Assembly: GCF_051020985.1 (NCBI RefSeq)
Contig: NC_134999.1
Coordinates: 20,093,660-20,157,659, forward strand
DNA: 64,000 bases
Direction of reading: 5' to 3'
Origin: Nomia melanderi
Lineage: Eukaryota > Arthropoda > Insecta > Hymenoptera > Halictidae
A program made the position numbers and the translations under genes. Within the stretch, counting starts at the first letter, position 1; every line of letters starts with the position of its first letter. The notes below the pieces were generated by a model, which saw nothing but the letters and a program-made list of their open reading frames with translations, did not search any database and had not been told where the DNA came from. This document shows, piece after piece, positions 1 through 12,215 of this stretch.

Positions 1-482
1 CTGCTTCACCCTGTCTCTCTTCTCCGTCTCCTTCTTCCCCCGTGTGTATCCTTCGGAATAATGCCCGTCGCGGAGGAGAAAACTTTCAGAAGAGAAAGGG
101 GAGTACGGGGGCGAAAACCAAAAGAGAGAGGAAACGGTAGAAGAAAGCACGGAACGCGGGCGAAGTATATCGGTGAAAAGCACGAAAAAACCCCGAGCAC
201 AACAAAACGAGCGTCTTTCTTTTTTTTTTTCTCCTGATAATTCTTTTCGTTTTACACCGACCACCTTCTCTTCTTCTTTCGCCTCTTTCTGCCCCTGCTC
301 GTGCCTCTCTTAATCCTTACGCTCGATGAACAACGACAGCAGCAGCAGCAGCGACCGGCTGCAGCTCGTGTGTCCAGCGCGCCTGGACACTACCACCGTC
401 CGGTAGGAAGTGTCGACTGCCACGAGGTGGACACCTCTGCGAGGCTCTGCCAGCGGCAGCAGCACCAGCGGTGGCAGCGGCG

Positions 483-545
483 ACGGCGGCGGCGGCGGCG
501 GCGGCGGTGGCGGCGGCGGGAGCAGCAGCAGCAGCAGCAGCACCG
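483..545. repeat. GGC and AGC trinucleotide repeats
   Basis: A run of GGC triplets (about 483-519, with one GGT interruption) is followed directly by seven AGC triplets (about 521-541). Shorter CAG/GGC-type repeats flank it from about 335 to 600. All frames are open across it: poly-Gly then poly-Ser in one plus frame, poly-Ala in others. I read it as a microsatellite, possibly in a 5' UTR, rather than proven coding sequence. Confidence 0.8.
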
Positions 546-3500
546 GCGGTGCTGGTAGCAGTGGCGGTAGTAGCGGCAGTGGCAGCTGCAGCTGCTGGTG
601 CACCGGCGCATCCGCTTGCACCTCGCATTCGCGCCACACACCGTCCAGACACGAACGTCGAACGAACGCTCTCTCCGACCGCGTCTCTCTCTCGTCCTCG
701 GTTTACCGTCTTCCTCCTTCTTCCTCGATTTGTCTCTTGCCAGCGAGAAGACTCGACGGAAAACACGGGACAGAACGAAACGGAATAGCGGGGGAGCGAA
801 CGCCCGGTGAGAAACGGTTTTACTCGGATTCGGGATCCGTCGCCGTGAACACTCGGACGTATACTGACCGAACGCTTAATACCCAGGCTCTATAACCCCC
901 TAACGCCGCCAGTCAAGCCAGCTTAGCAGTGTTTCGAGCTGGCGTAGAGACGGGGCAGTAACGTCGGCCGCCGACGCTGGCTTTGCTAGGTTCGGCCAAC
1001 TCCGTGGCGCGGCTTCGTGCCGGCCGCAAACTTCTCTCCCAGCCGCGCATCAGACTTTCGGGGAGCTTCCCTCTTGGTGTCTACCTTTCGTCCACGTGAA
1101 GAGATACTAGGATTCAAGAGATAGGAGTTTGAAATCGGTTGAAAACCATTCTGTCGGGAAGGTCTTCTCGCGAACGTGTTTTCGGCTTGCCGCCAGTGGC
1201 AGCATCGAGCAGCAGCAGCGCCGCGACGCGAGGCAACTCGGCTCAACCACGTCGTGAGCACCCCCTCGATGCCCCGCCGATGCCATCGGCCTGGCCCGAA
1301 ATCGATGCCCCGCAACGCGACGTCTCGAAACCACCCCCGCGACCTGTGCCATCAACGAACCGCTTCTCCCTCTTTCGCCGTTTCTCCCTCTTTCCAACCG
1401 GTCGTTTCTCTCGTTCGCTCCCCACCGCCGCTCCTTCTGCTTCGACCTCCCCACCTATCCCTTAGCCGCGTCCCTTTCCATCGTTCCAGCTCGAGGTTCT
1501 CGGTCCCACTCCGTTCGAAACGTTCCACCCCGCATGTAACCACTCGCACGCTCGCTCGCTCGCTCGTTCGCTCTCTGTCTGTCTGTTTTCTACGCGTGCA
1601 CACTGCCGATCGGCCCACGTTTTTCCTCGTCGATGAACGGATACGTAGTCTCTTTTTACAGTCCGCTGCATGAATGGTGTCCCGTGAACGACGGTGTCAG
1701 GTGACGCCGTCATCGATCTCGGAAATTAATACGCCGGCACATCGGCGCAGAAATTACGCGATCGGCCGCGACTAATCGCCTCGGGCGCACTTTGGGGGAT
1801 GGAAATGCTCGATTTTCTTGTAACGTTCAGGGTCCTCGAGTTGCTCGTTGTATCCGTCTGTTCTCTCGGGTCTTTCTGTCACACCGATGACGTTGCAATC
1901 GGAATGCCGATGCTCGCGAGTCTCTCGATCGAGCAATTGTTTCTGTACGATCGCTTGGATTCGACGAGAGGGTAGAGAAGGAAAGACATGTTATAAATCG
2001 TTATTGATCTGTTAAGATGGACGAACGCCGGCAGGATAACAACACGTACCGTCGACAGGGTTATTACTGCGGTACAGTATAATCCCCCGGCTCGTGGATG
2101 ACTGCGACCCATAAAAATTTACTGCTAACTTTTGCCCGTTCGCCCTGCTGACACACACTTTTACGTGCACGTAGAAACGCTTCGCGAAAATTCGTGGAAC
2201 GTGTAATCTCGGCTGGAACGACGTCCAACGAGAATAAGCAGAGTAATTTGCTGTACCCTATAAATTTTTCTGAATTATTGTAATGGGTTTATGTAAATCC
2301 CCGTCCACTGACACATTTGCGCTACCCTCTTTAAAGATTTTAGCTCTTATCATCTATAGAATAAACCTTAGGACTCTCAGGACTACGTCAGCTAGGAAAT
2401 TCTACAAAGATACTTTGTCTCTATCTCCTAGAGTACTCTTTCCCGTTTACGCCCCAAACTTTATATCAAGCGATCGCTGTCTTTCGGTAGAGAATACACC
2501 ATTGGACCGCAGAACTTTACGCGAATCCATAACTCCACAAGCAACCGCGGAGACGGCCGAATTAAAATTCTACTCTCTCCGTAAGTGGTCTCGCTGAATT
2601 AATGAATCGCCCGGCATAAATGCGCATAGCTCCGGCGTCTGAATCATCCCCGAACGAAGCGTCGCCAACGAATTTCAAATACTCGCCACAAAATTATATC
2701 TCTGCCATAACAGTCCGAGCATTCACTCGCCAAAAGCGAGAACCAAGAGCAAAAACTCTTCGCGCCGAGGTCTCCCTTCAATCAACTCGACGCGGCCATC
2801 ATCATCCAACTAACGACCCCATAAAGATTGTCTTTATGCGAATCATCCCGACCCCTCCCTCGCGTAGCGTGCCCGAAAAGTCGGTTGCGTAACAGAAGGT
2901 CTAGAGAGCAGCGTCCAGTGTCCGCTAATTTCGGAAAGAATCAACCAGCCCCGCGAAAACGGTTGTCGCCGGCCGTTACACCCTACGGGCACCGATAAAA
3001 CGGGCGGCCAGCGTCTGCGGGGCGCGATGACCGGTTTTCCTATGAAATTTCGTGGAAAGCGGGACGGCGTTCGCTCGCTCGCTCGTTCGTTCCGTCCCGA
3101 GTCGCCTTGGAGATGGTCGCGGAGGAGGCGGTGGTGGCGGCGGAGGAGTCAATAGACTCTACGTTGCGGCAGATGTACGTATCGATTTTGGAACGTTGAT
3201 TCGCGCGTGTTCCAGAACGATACCGTTGCCCTCTGCACAGAGCAAAGAGAGAAGGAGACGCCGGCCAACGGGGCCGGAGGGGTGAAAAGAGATGCTGACC
3301 GCGTCTCTCTTCAAGATCACCCCGGCTGGCCCGGTCTCTCGCCTTCCGTTGCCCCGCCGGTGACGTTCGACGTTTACCAGCAGGCATGCGGGACGAGACA
3401 GGGGGCTTCGAGGAGCACCTGGAGGCCGCTGGGTGGCCGGCATTACCCTCGCCAGGTGGTTGCAACTTGTTGTTACGGCACCACGACTCTGGGCCTTTCC

Positions 3501-5277
3501 TCTATTTCCGCGGTGACCAATGGACTCGCGTATACTTGACCCGTGAATGGACCGACGTAACGCGTCCGTAGGTCATTGATGCTTCGGACGATGGACCACC
3601 TACTTGGCGCATGCAAACGCAGTGATCTACGAACATAGAGACCGATGAGAATTAGGGAGTCCCAGAGTATCGGTAGCTAACGGATATTATTCCGTTGAAG
3701 AATAGTTCGAGCGTCGCGTTGGGTTGCTAGATCCGTTGGCAACAGATATGTTGATTTAAAGTGTCCCAGGTTAACCGAAGTCAATTGACCATAGAATAAT
3801 CAGTTTCCTCGATTAGTAGAATGTTCCATTCGTCGATTTCTCGGCATTGGATCAGTGGTGGCTGCCTTTGATGGTCCATAAATTGGAGGATCCGCGCATC
3901 GGAGGAAGAAAGTTCGCGGAAAGACGCACGCAGCTGCGTTCACGGATCATTTACCGGTGCCCGTTACCCTTGGGCTGTGAGGTGATACGTCCTTCGGACA
4001 CGACCCCATTGTTCCCGGTGAAAGGAATACGCGGACAGCCGTGTCACGTGGCCGATCTTCCGCAAAATAAAAGGATCCTCCGTGTGGTCACCCCTCGCGC
4101 GTGGCACGCGCCACCGTCCACCTTTCTTCCCGTTCCAGCCAGCCGTCGCCTTTTCAGATCCCCCGGATAAGGAATCGCTTGCCTGGCGAGTCGGCAGGGG
4201 ACGGAGGGCACTCTTTAGAATGGTTACGGTTACTTTCTTTGCGAAACTGCACGGTCGGCTGGCTCCGCCGGCACCTTTGATGTTTCGCCTGTGGCCACCC
4301 TGGCGCGTCGGATCTGCCATTATCGATGCTGATGCGGCGACTCCTACGGTGACGGAATCGGGATAGGTTAACCAATCGCGGATTGCTCCGTTCTTACTTC
4401 GAAAAGGAAGAGCAACAATGGTAGTAACAGTAAAACGGTAATGTGCGCTTTATTTTTCAACAAATGTTCCCCCGACCTTACAAAGTTTGGTCGGGGGTAA
4501 TTATACAGAAGCGCCTTTATGGCGAAGGCTGATTTACTAAAGTAAAACGGTACTGACTCTGAAAAATGAAAGGGAGCGTACCCTAATCCAGACTTAACCC
4601 TGTTACACTCGATATCTTCCTATCTTCGATGAAGACACTGCGATACATCGATTTCGTCAAATGCATTTGAATACGTAGATGTGCAACCGTGAGGTCAGTT
4701 CGCGTCACGCCGAGCGAGTTCGATAAATCTGACCTTGAGATTTCGGATTGCCACGGAAATAGGAGCGAAGCTCGCGAAAAAAGGCTCTCCCGACAATGAG
4801 CCGGGTGAACGGGAATCGAGGCGAACGGGAAAAAGAAACAATGCGTATATTATTCCTGCCCCCCTGGCCCCGTCGCCGGTGTACCCTGCTGGTTAAACAC
4901 AGCATCATATTTCGATATCGCTGTTCCGCCGGGGGTTGTTTTCCGAGGCCGCCCTTGAGGATTTAAAGAAGCCGGGATAAATGGCACCCCGCGTGGCTCC
5001 CGCTGCACAGCCCGGATCGCGATTCGAACATCGATGATTGAACGTACAAAGGAGGGCAAACAATGGCCTCTCGAGGGAGCAGGTGAAAAAACTGATGTTC
5101 TAGAGCCCACTTGCGATTGTCGCGATTTAAACCGAACGCGATACGAAAATATCAGACTCGGTATCGTTCCGGTGTTTCAATCGAAAGAGAAACGTAATAT
5201 TCGTCGCTCTGTTGTCTAAGATAAGTGCCTGAAACGCAACAGCTTCCATAAGCCAAGCAGAAGGATACTTCCAAGAT

Positions 5278-5490
5278 AAATAATCAGCACAGTGTTGCTC
5301 GGGAAGCATCAGTAATTTCTCCAATTACGACCGACGATTGTGAAAGGGTATTTTATTAAACGACACTCGTTCTGCGATCCAAGCAGCCTCGAAACAGCCC
5401 CTATAACCCAAGAAGACAATGCTTCCCAGAAAAAATAAGTAGCACAGCTTTACAAAAAGAAGATTAGTAATGTCTGAAATTGCGAGTGAC
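5278..5490. repeat. diverged tandem duplication, about 155 bp
   Basis: A segment beginning near 5278 (pattern AATAATCAGCACAG, then ATCAGTAATTTCT, then AATTACGA) reappears near 5433 (AATAAGTAGCACAG, then ATTAGTAATGTCT, then AATTGCGA). The two copies are clearly related but diverged. It carries no ORF of interest. Confidence 0.5.
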
Positions 5491-7337
5491 ATTCGTGGAA
5501 CGATATTTTCCGCACAGATCGCGGCGTCTCTAATAGCAGCCACCCTCCATTCATCCCCGAAGGATCGTTCCGGGGGACAGACGAAGAAACCGGGCAGCGC
5601 CGGGGCGAGAAAGTAACGCAAAGTCGAGGAGGGGTCTGCCGAGCGTTGGGGGATGACCGATACAAGTGGGACGTTCAAGAAAGGGGTTAGGTCCCATACG
5701 GTGACAACGGCAAAACTCGAAACGACGTCGCCGGACTTGGCTTCCGGCCATTTCCCAGCTATCGATCCACGAAGCGTTACGACGAAGCTGCCCTACGTGC
5801 AATTATAGGTGTATCGTGTGTATAATACGACCCTGGTACGTTCGCAACGGCAGAGGGGCCGAGGGGAGAAGGGCGGGTCGGATCGCCGCCGACACACAAG
5901 GACGATCTCCAAAAATTTGGCCGGCCAGCCGGGGATCCAGGGATTCTTCGATGGCCCTGTGCACGGAACACGCTGTTACGGATAACTAGTTCACCGCTTT
6001 AGCGTTTACTTCTGAGGACAATTTAGTATTTCCTGCGGAGTGAAGCGGGTCAAGCAAAAGGTCGTTGCGGTGCTCGAAATTCGCGGATAAATAGGTAGAA
6101 ATGCAATTCTTTCTTTCCTCCGTTCCAGTCGTTTCTGTTTGCCAGGATTCAACCCCTTTTCTAGGCCGCTGACCGTGTTACCGATGGTCGCTGGGATTGA
6201 TGAATCCAGTCACCCATTGCTCTACAAGATTACCTACGTTTAAATTCAGGGTGGAGTTTTGCTCTTCGATACGAGTAGAATTGAATGTAAATAGGATCAA
6301 GATTAGTTTGAGGTGGAGGTTGAAACTTGTCTTAGATGGAAATTAGTTGTATGTTATATGTCGATGAAGCGTCGCGAGACAGGTTTTAATTAGACGTGTT
6401 AATTTAATTGAGCGCAATGTTCTCAGCAGTATTTCAGATTCGTCCGGGTTTTAACTATTTCACTGGCTGCTCGTAAAGCGGACGTGGGATTTCGGGAAAG
6501 GAAATTGCGCCGGCGGAGAGGAAAATGCGGTTTACTGTGCCCGTTTCCCATAACATATTTCGGGGAACTGGCGTGTAAGAAATACGCAGTTCACCCACCC
6601 CACGGATGCAACACAACGGTGCGTTTCCACGTATGCGTGGAATCGATAACTGGGAATTAGTCTGACAGGCTGTCTGCCAGAACCGAGTACGTGTGTCTAC
6701 GCGAAAAACCTTTGCCAATCGCGTTACGGTAATTAGACGCCACGGTTAATCGAGCCGGATATCCATCGCGATGGTTTTATCATCGCTAACGATAATTGTC
6801 GGGTCAGTTTTTCATTCGGAGACTGTATCCTGAATGATATTTCAACGTTCCCGAAGAATCCGGTAGAAAAGTTTCCAAGCGAATCGATTTGTTAATCTCG
6901 TTTCTTCCATTGTCAAGAGAATGCCCCGAATGTCCTTACCGTGGTACGTTACGATAACGGAAATTCGTTTGAAAAATGTAACCGCGCTGATAATTTTATT
7001 CGGTTCAGAGGCGAATATGGCAAAGCGAGTAGACTTTTCAAAGAGATTTAATTAAATCGAGTTACCACGTTATCACGTCGTTGACAGTCTTTTGGATTTT
7101 TAATAACCTGTCCTGCATATTTCTACGGCGAAACATCGTTTGTTCCTCCGTGGCGAAAAGACACACGAGATACACGGAGAGACAAACCGAGGGATAAATG
7201 GAAATATGTCCGCACAAACGGCGCCGTGGAAGCTAGCACGGGACCGAGATAAATAGAGGATCGCCGTAGTCGGTACCGAGGATCAATATGTCACAACTAC
7301 GGTCGCAAATACGCGAGACAATGAACGTATATGCACG

Positions 7338-7360
7338 CTGCTGGACAAAAGTATCGGCAC
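7338..7360. mobile_element. remnant of a Tc1/mariner-type terminus
   Basis: The string GCTGGACAAAAGTATCGGCAC resembles the terminal inverted repeat of insect Tc1/mariner-class elements. I did not find the matching inverted end nearby, and no transposase remains, so this is at most a degenerate fragment. It lies at the left edge of an AT-rich tract (7.4-9.1 kb). Confidence 0.35.
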
Positions 7361-8626
7361 GTCGAAATTATGATACGTGCATTGAAAGGAGAACGCCTTG
7401 TACCGTTAATTTAACGTATTTATTTAAAAATCTGATTATACATAATGGCCATTGTCCGTTTATAAGTATTTTTCTAATTATGATCATATATTAAACACAT
7501 GTTTCTTTTTAAATTAATTAATTCTGATGAATATTTTGTTATATTAATAAATTATACACAACTGATTTACCTCCGTTACGTATATTTATTGTTACAAAAA
7601 GATTCTTAGGTACATTCCGCTTGAAACAATGTTAGAGTGTAACAAATATTGTTAAAAACACTGTTCTCCAGTGCATTTCTTTGTAAAAGTTAACTAGTCT
7701 GTTAATTTATTAGTGATATCGTCCAGTCTTGAAAATTACCGATAACTGTGAAGTTGAATATTTTGTGTTTGCCATTTTTGAATGTACAGATGGTTTGAAT
7801 TTTCCCGCGTGCGGCGCTGAAGTCAAAGCGCAGAAGTTCCCGCGGTTCTTGGGTGGAAGATGCTGACGCTCCTGCTGAAATTAGTGTTTTAGAAGGGAAA
7901 AAAGTGGAAACAATGCAGAAGAAAGACTGGACATCTTGAAGAAATACTCCTCTACAAGAAATATAAAGAAAAAGTATCCTAACAATTAGTTTTATCGCCG
8001 TATAAAGAACATCCCATACCGGCCCCTTCCTAACGATCCAAAGACACTTCAACTTGCCGGTGAGTTTCTTTAACAGTTCATAAATATGGATTATTTCTCG
8101 ATTAATCACTCGTAACACTTTGATTTAACACTGATTCTCATCCCACGCATACTGTATATATGATACAAAAAGAATTCTATAAGAATTGCAAGGTATAAAT
8201 TCAGCTATAAAACTTATCATATACTCTTATGTTTCTTTTGAAGTTTTTGGATTGTACAACGCTATAAAAATTTAACTACCGTGTATTGTTGTTCAATTGT
8301 TTATAAAAATCGATTACAGATGGGAGAAAGAAATTACAAATATTAACTGCTTTATATTAGCACCACATTAAGCAATCCGTTCGTAATCCATTGAGATATG
8401 ATATAAATATAATTGATGCAATATAATTTATGGTATTAAAAATACCTTCTCTTTAACTGGCCAATAAACATTCATTCTCGAATGTCACAACACACTGAAT
8501 TACAAATAATTCTTTTTTTAAGTTGTTAATTATCACTCCTTGCCTGACTTCTCAGGATAGTTGCAGTTGTATTTGCGACAAAAGTATTGCCAGGTTTTGT
8601 GGCATTACTCAATTGAAACGTAGGCT
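7361..8626. other. AT-rich downstream region of the RWD/RING gene
   Basis: AT-rich sequence immediately 3' of the minus-strand RWD/RING gene; it probably contains that gene's 3' UTR. A 138-codon minus-strand ORF (7702-8118) lies here but resembles no family I recognise and has no convincing start context. On the plus strand a splice-donor-like CCG/GTGAGT sits at about 8058, after a short open stretch. I do not call a gene. Confidence 0.4.
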
Positions 8627-9976
8627 TCAATTAAAGAAGTCTGCTACTTCTGCTAGTTCTCTTGCTCTTGCTTGCTGATGTGCCCAGCGATCCTCTGCAA
8701 GCTTGTCACTTATACCCCATTTATCATGATAGATACGTTGTCCACAAGTTGGACATTTCTTACCCCCTATAACAAGAAAATATTACGCATTGCGACAACA
8801 ATAAGACAACGTATGTCTGTAGCACAATTCATTACCATGGAATGGGGGAGTCTTCATGAATGTCACAAGACATTTCAAGTGAAACAAATGACCACAGTAC
8901 AATCTTTCTATATGCAAATCTGCAGTTTCGTTGGTTTCTGCTTCTTCTGGCTTTATTGGTAGACATTTCTCTTTGCATGCCTGACAGTGCTCTTGTGGTA
9001 ATTTCTTCACAGACCTAAATGAAATAAAAAAGGCAAAAATAAAAACAACATTTAGGAAGGAACATTGATTCAATTACCTTATAAGAAAAGAAGCAACAAC
9101 GTTTAAAGATGGTGATGGTGTAAAAGGAGTTTTTTGCGGATGTTTGGTTAATGGTGGCTCAACACACTGTCTAGCTAGTTCTCTTCCTTGACCCAAGAAA
9201 TATCGAGTAAACAATGGAGGGAAGTTTGTGTCAGCATCTTCTAATCTGCATTAAATATAAAAATTTATATTTTACGGGTCTGCATGAAAATACACAAAGA
9301 GAGTTCTCTCCTCTACATACTTTACACAAGCAATTGGATAATTATCTGGTATTTCAATCTTTGCCTTAAAGTAGTACAATCCTTGCTGAACCTTTAGACA
9401 GATACAAGAATGTTTCTGTCTCAATTTTAGTTCATCATCATTCTCCAAGATGTTCTTTAGGGTAGAAATTTCATCATAGCAACAGATTAAAGGATTCTCA
9501 TCGATGAAATTACGGACCAGCTTCAACGTAGGAAGCACCTGTTAGAATAACAAGTACAAAATATTTCTTTATTACACGTCATGGGATAAAACCATTGCCC
9601 AGGCAAACAAATGAAATTAATTTTACCTGTGCTTTGCCCAACAGTTTCTTGCATTCCTTCTCACAAACTTCTGTTAATCCGTCAAGTAATTTAGTGGACA
9701 AAGTTTTGCTCTTCAATTCGATTAACAGTGGATTCTGAGGATAGTCTTTCGGGAACTGGATACACGCAACGATCGTTTTAAACTTCGTTTTCCTGTAAAT
9801 CAGAGAGCGCATATGAGTAACGAGTTATAATCAATTTAATGTAAATGGCATTGTACACAAACTTACGCTATTTCCACTCGCACCATTATGCGCACACAGG
9901 AGACCAGGCGGCTGCCGTCGACAACATTTTGACAGAGTTTTGACACTTCTTGTAATTCATCGTCGATAAAGCCCAT
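8627..9976 (-). CDS. RWD-domain, RING-H2 zinc-finger protein (probable E3 ubiquitin ligase), six exons
   Basis: Six exons joined with consistent phase: 9976-9867, 9792-9627, 9538-9321, 9245-9078, 9014-8836 and 8766-8627, giving 326 residues. Donors include GTAAGT, GTAAAA and GTATGT; all acceptors are AG. Residues 1 to about 92 fit an RWD fold (FPKDYP motif), and a second RWD-like stretch follows (IPDNYP motif). The C-terminal third is a RING-H2 finger: CQAC, then CGHLFHLKC, then CPTCG, i.e. all eight ligands in C3H2C3 order. The tail is charged and helical. RING-H2 plus RWD is the layout of RNF25-like ubiquitin ligases, so the role as an E3 ligase is inferred. I start at ATG 9976 because the frame is open upstream to a stop but has no earlier in-frame ATG; a further 5' exon is possible. 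It is divergent from Wdr18, about 780 bp apart. Confidence 0.82.
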
Positions 9977-10758
9977 GAGAAAATGGAGACAAATTTGTGC
10001 TTTGCGATCTGATAACTTCACGTGCGGTTGTGTCAGCAACACGTACCGAACAACATGCAAATCAACATAACATAACCAAGCTAGTGGTGATGCGGAGTTA
10101 CTATGATTCGCCGTACCAAAAATTAGAATTATGTCATGCGATCACGATCAAGGTCAAACGAAGAAACTAAACTTCATTCGGCCATTCACGTTTTGAGGCA
10201 CGGATCTACAAATATTTACTAAACTATCTCAACGGCTCAACGTCGAATAAAGAAATTCAAATCGAAGAGAAATCGCGACAAGGAAAGAGAAAAGTCATGA
10301 TTAATTCTGATAACACTTTATTCATTACAAAATACAGTACACAAAAACAACCAGAGGAACGCTTCCCAGTAGAGAACAGACGCCATATGCAATCACGAGG
10401 ATACAAACATTTAAATTTACCAAACTCTCCACGAACAATGCAACATACGTACCAATTGTTCTCTTTAATTCCTACACGTCCAATTACAAAAATATAAAAA
10501 CACATATCAACAAGGAACTCCAGTATAATTTCATTCTAGCTGATTGGTCAATGGATGGTCGCTGAAAACCGAGCACCCATAGGTGTCTCTTCTATCACAG
10601 CACTCTATGGTGGAGACCTAACCTAGTTTCACGCACGTGTTTAGGGGAAATTTGAAATTCCACCTGACAGAAGAGCAACACATCCACGCGCTCGAGGAAC
10701 CATGCGAAGAGGACAGTGATAACAAGAAGTCTCAAAAAAGAACAAGAAACTACGGACA
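9977..10758. promoter_or_regulatory. shared intergenic region between two divergent genes
   Basis: This 782-bp interval separates the start codons of the minus-strand RWD/RING gene and plus-strand Wdr18, so it must hold both 5' UTRs and probably a bidirectional promoter. I see no clear TATA box, which suits housekeeping genes. A minus-strand AATAAA lies at about 10318-10323, which could mark the 3' end of an antisense transcript. Confidence 0.5.
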
Positions 10759-12030
10759 ATGTCTCGGATCGCCGATTCTAGAGAAATTCTGGTCACCAGC
10801 GACAGCGTCGGCGAGCACTGGAGTGCCGCCGTGTGGGATCCACGCACAGGATCTGCTTTATCCACGTACAAACACGCTGGCGCGTTGGCACACCGTACCC
10901 TCCAGCTGTTGAGCGACAGTTACATAATTGGCGCGGATTCCGCAAAGCCCCGTATACATATATGGCCTTTGAATAATCCCAACCCGGTATCTAACCTGCG
11001 ATTAGCAACACCTGGCAAGGTAAATGCGTTGACCTGCACGCCTAATGGCGCCTATATGGTGGCAGCGATATCAGAAAAGCTATTCCTGTGGCAAGTATGC
11101 AATGGTCGCCTCCTGGGTCACTTGTCCCATCATTATCAATCGGTGAATTGCCTGTCGTTCAGCACCGACGGCTCCATCTTCGCCAGCGGCGCCGAAGACG
11201 GCCTTGTATTCGTTTGGTCCCTCTTCCGCGTGATAAACGAGGAACAACCCGCGCCGCTGCACGCTTTCTCTCATCACTCGCTGCCGGTGAAAGATCTACA
11301 GTTCGGACACTGCGGAGCTAGAGGCAGACTATGCTCCGTGTCCCTCGACCGTACCTGCAACGTGTACGAACCGTGCAGCGGCACTTTGCTGCTCACTCTC
11401 GTGTTCGACGTGCCTTTAACCGCTGTTTGCTTGAACACGCGTGAAAGCGACCTGTTCGTCGGCTGCACCGACGGAGACATCTACAGGTTCAACCTCCACG
11501 AACCGCCTCGCGGCATAGAGCACCACGTGCAGGTGCAGAGAGACGGAGACGACGGCGGCGTGGTCCTACGTAGACACAAGTCGAAGATCCTCTCGATGTC
11601 CACGTCGATCGACGGACGTTACTTGGTCTCCGGCTGCGGGAACGGCGAGATTCATATCTGGGACATCGCCAGCCGTCAGGTTCTACGCTCGATCGACCAC
11701 AAGGGATCGATCACCGCGGCGTTCTTCGCGAAGTACTACGAGAACTTCCGAGTCACCGACCTTCAGCCGCGGCTCACGGTAGCCGGTCTGCAGAGGATAT
11801 CGGACGACACCGACGGCAAGCAGAGTTTCGTCGAGGTGATTAACCGGGACCATTCCTTGACGGATGTCCTGAGCTACGAGTCGTATGCGGGGGATGATTC
11901 TGAGGGGTCAGGGGACAACGCCTCGCGGAAGCTGCTCGAAATGAGGGAGGAGATGGAACGACTGAAGAAGATCAACGCGGCGATTTATCAGTACAGCGTG
12001 AAACAAATTCTGGGGAAGGATGATCAATGA
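10759..12030 (+). CDS. Wdr18: WD repeat-containing protein 18 (Ipi3 homologue)
   Basis: A single uninterrupted exon of 423 codons. Wdr18/Ipi3 works with Pelp1/Rix1 and Tex10/Ipi1 in the Rix1 complex, which helps process ITS2 pre-rRNA and mature the 60S ribosomal subunit in the nucleus; this is family knowledge. Visible evidence is a series of WD40 units with typical endings: RIHIWP (65-70), KLFLWQ (107-112), LVFVWSL (139-145), TCNVYE (199-204), DIYRF (250-254) and EIHIWDI (297-303). A short coiled coil, rich in Glu, Lys and Leu, lies at about 390-413, as in WDR18. The length is close to the usual 420-430. The start ATG at 10759 is the first residue of the WDR18-like N-terminus. GC content is higher than in the flanking AT-rich sequence. 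Confidence 0.93.
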   Translation: MSRIADSREILVTSDSVGEHWSAAVWDPRTGSALSTYKHAGALAHRTLQLLSDSYIIGADSAKPRIHIWPLNNPNPVSNLRLATPGKVNALTCTPNGAYMVAAISEKLFLWQVCNGRLLGHLSHHYQSVNCLSFSTDGSIFASGAEDGLVFVWSLFRVINEEQPAPLHAFSHHSLPVKDLQFGHCGARGRLCSVSLDRTCNVYEPCSGTLLLTLVFDVPLTAVCLNTRESDLFVGCTDGDIYRFNLHEPPRGIEHHVQVQRDGDDGGVVLRRHKSKILSMSTSIDGRYLVSGCGNGEIHIWDIASRQVLRSIDHKGSITAAFFAKYYENFRVTDLQPRLTVAGLQRISDDTDGKQSFVEVINRDHSLTDVLSYESYAGDDSEGSGDNASRKLLEMREEMERLKKINAAIYQYSVKQILGKDDQ

Positions 12031-12209
12031 GGCGGGCGCCGGATGAGGAGTGGATTGCTTCCGGTCGCCGCGCTTTTGTACTTTATATTTGAGCTGGATA
12101 AAGAGTGTTCACTTGTCACCACGCGGATGAGAATTCACCTAATCGATATTTCCTCTGTTTCTAAGCTGCCACATTGACTGATTACCTATCGTCGTTTTTA
12201 AACGTTGTA

Positions 12210-12215
12210 AATAAA
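12210..12215 (+). terminator. poly(A) signal of Wdr18
   Basis: AATAAA lies 180 bp after the Wdr18 stop codon, in the correct orientation, and is followed by T-rich sequence. It is the first canonical hexamer downstream. Confidence 0.7.

Larger units (their letters stand above)
1..7337. other. intergenic stretch, no supported gene
   Basis: No reading frame here looks like a recognisable protein. The first 1.7 kb is GC-rich with simple repeats and several overlapping open frames rich in Arg, Ser, Gly and Ala, as expected from base composition. From about 1.7 to 7.3 kb the sequence is ordinary non-coding sequence with short ORFs only. A first exon or 5' UTR of a gene lying to the left could sit in the GC-rich part, but nothing fixes its strand. 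Confidence 0.6.

Noticed and set aside
410..895. 161-codon ORF with poly-Gly and poly-Ser
   Set aside because: Driven by GGC/AGC microsatellites; equivalent open frames exist on the other strand. No conserved flanking protein sequence.
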